In this document: in pieces, positions 14,571 through 16,882 of the stretch
Numbering within the stretch: the stretch's first letter is position 1
How the letters are laid out: each line of letters opens with the position of its first letter
NCBI GenBank assembly: GCA_902783815.1
Contig: CACZSM010000263.1
Coordinates: forward strand, 1-16,882
Source of the DNA: an uncultured Ruminococcus sp.
GTDB lineage: Bacteria; Bacillota; Clostridia; Oscillospirales; Acutalibacteraceae
DNA length: 16,882 nt
Direction of reading: 5' to 3'
Notes under the pieces: generated by a model
Seen by the model: only the letters and a program-made list of their open reading frames with translations
Told to the model about the DNA's origin: nothing
Databases searched by the model: none
Program-made: the position numbers and the translations under genes

Positions 14571-14959
14571 AAAAGGTGTATATTTACAGAGTACTGCTTG
14601 CAGCTGTAGTCCTCATATGTTCCGTAGTATTTTCACTGACGGTTTATGCAGCAGCTGATGATGCCGCAGATAACGGTCAGACTGCAGCAGAGCAGCAAAC
14701 GGAAAATGAAGGGTATGATACACTTTCATCAAGTAAATCGGATTCAAGAGATCCGTTTAAGATCGTAGTATATTCGATTGGAATAAGCGCTGTTGTGACT
14801 GGTTTTGTTGTCTGGAAAATTTACAGCGGTTACAAGTATAACGGACAGACTGAACCATATAGATATACAAAAAATGCGCCTCTTACGCTTACAAGAACAG
14901 ATGATCGACTGATCAACAGAGAGGTAAACAAAAGAAAAATAGAAAGAAATAATAATTAA
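14567..14959 (+). CDS. Small secreted-anchored protein with YdjH-like C-terminal tail
   Basis: A 130-aa protein. A signal peptide or first helix (about 7-28, ending VYAAA) precedes an acidic Gln/Asn/Ser-rich extracellular segment (about 30-62). A membrane helix (about 64-86) and a cytoplasmic basic tail follow, containing APLTLTRTDDRLINREVNK (104-122). That tail recalls the end of Bacillus YdjH, but the extracytoplasmic region is short, so any globular domain found in longer relatives is absent. The TTG start shares TTGA with the stop of the YdjG-like gene and has GGAGG 9 nt upstream, giving tight coupling and probably near-equal production. The pair is likely a membrane complex docking the SPFH protein. 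The YdjH assignment rests on position and tail resemblance. Confidence 0.7.
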   Translation: MKKVYIYRVLLAAVVLICSVVFSLTVYAAADDAADNGQTAAEQQTENEGYDTLSSSKSDSRDPFKIVVYSIGISAVVTGFVVWKIYSGYKYNGQTEPYRYTKNAPLTLTRTDDRLINREVNKRKIERNNN

Positions 14960-15027
14960 AAAAAACCGATCGGCAGCAAACGATTCCCTTTGTATGCTGT
15001 CCGGGAAAAAGGATGAGAGGGTTATCT

Positions 15028-15567
15028 ATGAAATTTGATATAATGCCGGTGGCAACAGAAAAACAGCTGTATGAGATATATGAGACAGCTGTAAATGTCT
15101 GGCACAATTATTACAAGGGTATTTTTTCATCTGAGCAGATCAGCTATATGCTTGAATTGTACCAGTCTGTTGACGCTATGAGAAAACAGATCGCAAAGGG
15201 ATATATATACTATATGCTGCTTGCTGATAACGAGCTTGCAGGATATTTGTGTATCAAGTTAGTGAATGACCATGTTTTTCTTGAAAGACTTTATGTCAAG
15301 GAAGAATACCGCCGTCAGGGATTGGCAAAGAAAACTTTGTCACATATTGAATCTATATTCAAAAAGCCGGTGCTTGGTTATAACCATGTAAAAAAGATAC
15401 GCCTCAAAGTTGAAAAGGAGAACAGAATGGCTCAGGATATATATGAGCATCTCGGATTCAACAGAATACGCGAGGAGAATGATGATATCGGAAAAGGGTT
15501 TGTATGCAGGAATTATCTGATGGAACGCAGGATAGGGAAGGATGCAGGCGATGGACATGGGGAGTAA
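15028..15567 (+). CDS. GNAT family N-acetyltransferase
   Basis: A 179-aa cytoplasmic acyl-CoA transferase. Motif A is visible as LERLYVKEEYRRQGLAKK (85-102), with the acetyl-CoA pyrophosphate loop R95-R-Q-G98-L-A100. Motif B is KVEKENRMAQDIYEHLGF (127-144), where N132 and the Tyr at 139 (DIYEHLGF) are at positions typical for the family. The substrate (small molecule, peptide or protein N-terminus) cannot be read from sequence. The ATG at 15028 has GAGAGGG 6 nt upstream; the in-frame ATG at 15013 has no gap after AAGG and is rejected. It follows the YdjH-like gene by 68 nt without a clear terminator and overlaps the next gene. Confidence 0.88.
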   Translation: MKFDIMPVATEKQLYEIYETAVNVWHNYYKGIFSSEQISYMLELYQSVDAMRKQIAKGYIYYMLLADNELAGYLCIKLVNDHVFLERLYVKEEYRRQGLAKKTLSHIESIFKKPVLGYNHVKKIRLKVEKENRMAQDIYEHLGFNRIREENDDIGKGFVCRNYLMERRIGKDAGDGHGE

Positions 15568-15991
15568 GCTGAAAGAGTATATAAAAAGTCTGCGAAGGCT
15601 TCTGGAGGAGGGCGGCGACATCAAGAGCGTTGATGCCTTCAAAAAGGAGCTTCTTGCGGAGATACAATTCTGGCAGCATGAGAGGCTTATTCATTTGCTT
15701 GTTGTGATATTGTTTGCTATTGTAACGATAGGAGTACTGCTTGTTCTGCTGTTCAGACCAGAGCTTGCTCTGGCTGCAATGGAGCTTTTGCTTCTTGCGC
15801 TTCTGATACCCTATATCTGGCACTACTTTATTCTTGAAAATGGTGTGCAGACACTTTATGTCATATATGAGGAAGTATGTCGGAGGTACTGTGGAGAAAC
15901 AGTGTGCTCCGAAGTGATACCAGAGCAATATGGCGTCAAGATCGAGAAGATAGCTGACAGTTCTTCTTCTGCGGTATCTGAAAAGGAATGA
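15551..15991 (+). CDS. Small two-helix membrane protein of unknown function
   Basis: A 146-aa protein. An N-terminal charged, probably helical region (about 1-46) precedes two closely spaced membrane helices (about 47-68 and 71-92) and a cytoplasm-facing or loose C-terminal part with four cysteines or cysteine-flanked sites (C110, C114, C119). I recognise no family. ATGs at 15542, 15551 and 15557 are in frame; GGGAAGG at 15535-15541 touches the first and is 9 nt from the second, so 15551 is chosen. It overlaps the acetyltransferase gene by 17 nt, so the two are co-transcribed and coupled. It may be modified by, or act with, that enzyme, but only proximity supports this. Confidence 0.7.
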   Translation: MDMGSKLKEYIKSLRRLLEEGGDIKSVDAFKKELLAEIQFWQHERLIHLLVVILFAIVTIGVLLVLLFRPELALAAMELLLLALLIPYIWHYFILENGVQTLYVIYEEVCRRYCGETVCSEVIPEQYGVKIEKIADSSSSAVSEKE

Positions 15992-16015
15992 CTGACAAAA
16001 AAACGGTATGAAAAT

Positions 16016-16055
16016 AAAAAAGATCAGGGACATTTCTCAGTGTCCCTGATTTTTT
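16016..16055. terminator. Bidirectional intrinsic terminator
   Basis: ATCAGGGACA (16023-16032) pairs with TGTCCCTGAT (16041-16050) around an 8-nt loop. Six T residues (16050-16055) follow on the plus strand and a matching A-run precedes the stem, giving a T-run on the minus strand. It separates the plus-strand membrane protein gene from the convergent DUF308 gene, whose stop is at 16063. Confidence 0.92.
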
Positions 16056-16062
16056 CGTATGT

Positions 16063-16701
16063 TCAGTTGTCCTCATATTCCGCATCGACCATTTTTTGTC
16101 TGTATGGTTCGGGGCTGTTGACTGGTGATGTAATATCATTACCAATTTTCTGCATATATTTAGATATTATAATAGTTGATATCAGATCCCAAAGTCCGTC
16201 AATAATGAGTGATATTCCAAGAAAGATAAGCAGCACACTTGCCGTACCGAACGGGTTTGCAAGGGCTATTACTCCTAAAACTATCATAAGCACTGAACCT
16301 GCAGTCTGGAGCCAGCGCATTGTGGGATTGATCGATCCGTATTCTATTCCGTGACGCAGCTTTATAACTGCACCTATCAGCAGTATAAATGCGCATACGC
16401 TTATTATCAATCCGGCAAGCACATCAGGTCTGAGAATGAAGAAAAGACCTGTTCCGAGGAGTAAGCAGCCTTGTAACAGTGAAAATATGAGTTTATAAGT
16501 TGTTGCTTTGTTCCGTATGAAGTCCCAGATTCTGAAACCTCCCCATACTGCAAGGACTATTCCTATACTTCTGCATACAATGTCAATAAGTTTATCAGGG
16601 AATATTATCAGAAGCAGACCAAGAATAATTATTCCTATGTTGACGATATAATATTCCTTTTGAAGATTCTTCATTTTAGTGCGTAATTTTTCTATATTCA
16701 T
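16063..16701 (-). CDS. DUF308/HdeD-like six-helix membrane protein
   Basis: A 212-aa polytopic membrane protein. Helices lie at about 18-34, 40-60, 71-90, 94-113, 131-148 and 153-172, arranged as three repeated pairs with Gly-rich turns, as in HdeD/DUF308 proteins. In enteric bacteria HdeD is linked to acid resistance; in Firmicutes the role is unknown. The C-terminal 35 residues are hydrophilic. The ATG at 16701 has GGGGG 7 nt upstream; a longer reading frame would run back through the rnpB terminator and into rnpB and is rejected. Only about 23 nt separate the start from that terminator, leaving no room for its own promoter, so expression may depend on read-through from rnpB. Confidence 0.82.
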   Translation of the reverse strand: MNIEKLRTKMKNLQKEYYIVNIGIIILGLLLIIFPDKLIDIVCRSIGIVLAVWGGFRIWDFIRNKATTYKLIFSLLQGCLLLGTGLFFILRPDVLAGLIISVCAFILLIGAVIKLRHGIEYGSINPTMRWLQTAGSVLMIVLGVIALANPFGTASVLLIFLGISLIIDGLWDLISTIIISKYMQKIGNDITSPVNSPEPYRQKMVDAEYEDN

Positions 16702-16724
16702 CAGATTTCCCCCAATACAATAAA

Positions 16725-16745
16725 GCGGCGCACAGAGAGCGCCGC
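16725..16745 (-). terminator. Intrinsic terminator of rnpB
   Basis: On the minus strand GCGGCGC and GCGCCGC form a 7-bp GC-only stem with a 7-nt loop, followed by TTTATTGTATT. It lies about 17 nt after the end of the RNase P RNA and just before the DUF308 ribosome binding site. Confidence 0.85.
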
Positions 16746-16762
16746 ATATTAATAAAACAGAG

Positions 16763-16882
16763 AGTGAGACGATAAGCCGGGTTCTGTCGTGAACAGCCAT
16801 CTATCTTGGCAGCCCGTTGCCGGCGCTGCTCAGTGCCACCTGCTGAAGCCATCGGGCAAATGAATACACTTCGCTGCGGTGT
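16763..16882 (-). ncRNA. rnpB: RNase P RNA, bacterial class A, 3' part (continues beyond window)
   Basis: Read on the minus strand, the stretch ends with AGATAGATGGCTGTTCACGA, then CAGAACCCGGCTTATCG: the conserved 3' region of bacterial RNase P RNA, including the P1/P4-side strand. RNase P RNA is the catalytic subunit that removes tRNA 5' leaders. Only about 120 nt of the usual 350-400 nt lie inside the window; the 5' part is beyond base 16882. The exact 3' end is estimated from the terminator position. Confidence 0.93.

Noticed and set aside
15458..16033. 191-aa open frame on the minus strand
   Set aside because: It is antisense to the small membrane protein gene and would begin inside the bidirectional terminator.
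16702..16800. N-terminal extension of the DUF308 protein to 16800
   Set aside because: The extension covers the rnpB terminator and the conserved end of RNase P RNA, and the ATG at 16701 has its own ribosome site.
1..16882. CRISPR arrays, tRNA genes, transposases, phage genes
   Set aside because: No regular spaced repeats, no tRNA T-loop and acceptor pattern, and no mobile-element protein motif was seen; the only mobile-like signal is the 6398-6793 element, reported as a hypothesis.

Overview
The window looks like chromosomal DNA of a low-to-moderate-GC Gram-positive anaerobe of the Ruminococcus/Oscillospiraceae type. The evidence is a fibro-slime-domain surface protein, class C sortases, clostridial-type GGAGG ribosome binding sites with frequent GTG/TTG starts, and a bacterial class A RNase P RNA. 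The species assignment is inference; no database was searched.

Region 1 (1-1240): a PadR-type regulator and a ThrH-type HAD phosphatase converge on a shared hairpin terminator. Region 2 (1330-9820): a sortase-assembled pilus locus. From a consensus promoter it runs: a 1046-aa fibro-slime/Cna-B adhesin (probable tip), a 533-aa LPGTG backbone pilin, a 486-bp highly structured non-coding interval, two class C sortases in tandem, and a SpaA-like accessory pilin without a canonical LPXTG. The three pilus substrates have different C-terminal sorting sequences (MPKSG, LPGTG, TEMTG), which fits two sortases with divided labour. Region 3 (9829-10997): a membrane-anchored M15B (VanY-like) peptidase that lacks the usual catalytic Glu.

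Region 4 (11016-14959): a four-gene membrane-associated module. It contains a Tim44/NTF2-like zinc-ribbon membrane protein, a YdjI-type SPFH protein with three zinc ribbons, a YdjG-type double zinc-ribbon tail-anchored protein, and a small YdjH-tail-like protein. It resembles the Bacillus ydjGHI partners of PspA, but no pspA lies in the window. Region 5 (15028-16882): a GNAT acetyltransferase overlapping a small membrane protein on the plus strand, a bidirectional terminator, then a DUF308/HdeD-like membrane protein and the 3' end of rnpB on the minus strand.

The features most worth following up are the structured element at 6365-6793, the divergent sorting signals with two lid-atypical sortases, the Glu-to-Lys M15 enzyme, and the expanded YdjGHI-like module. 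No CRISPR array, tRNA, transposase or phage gene was seen.
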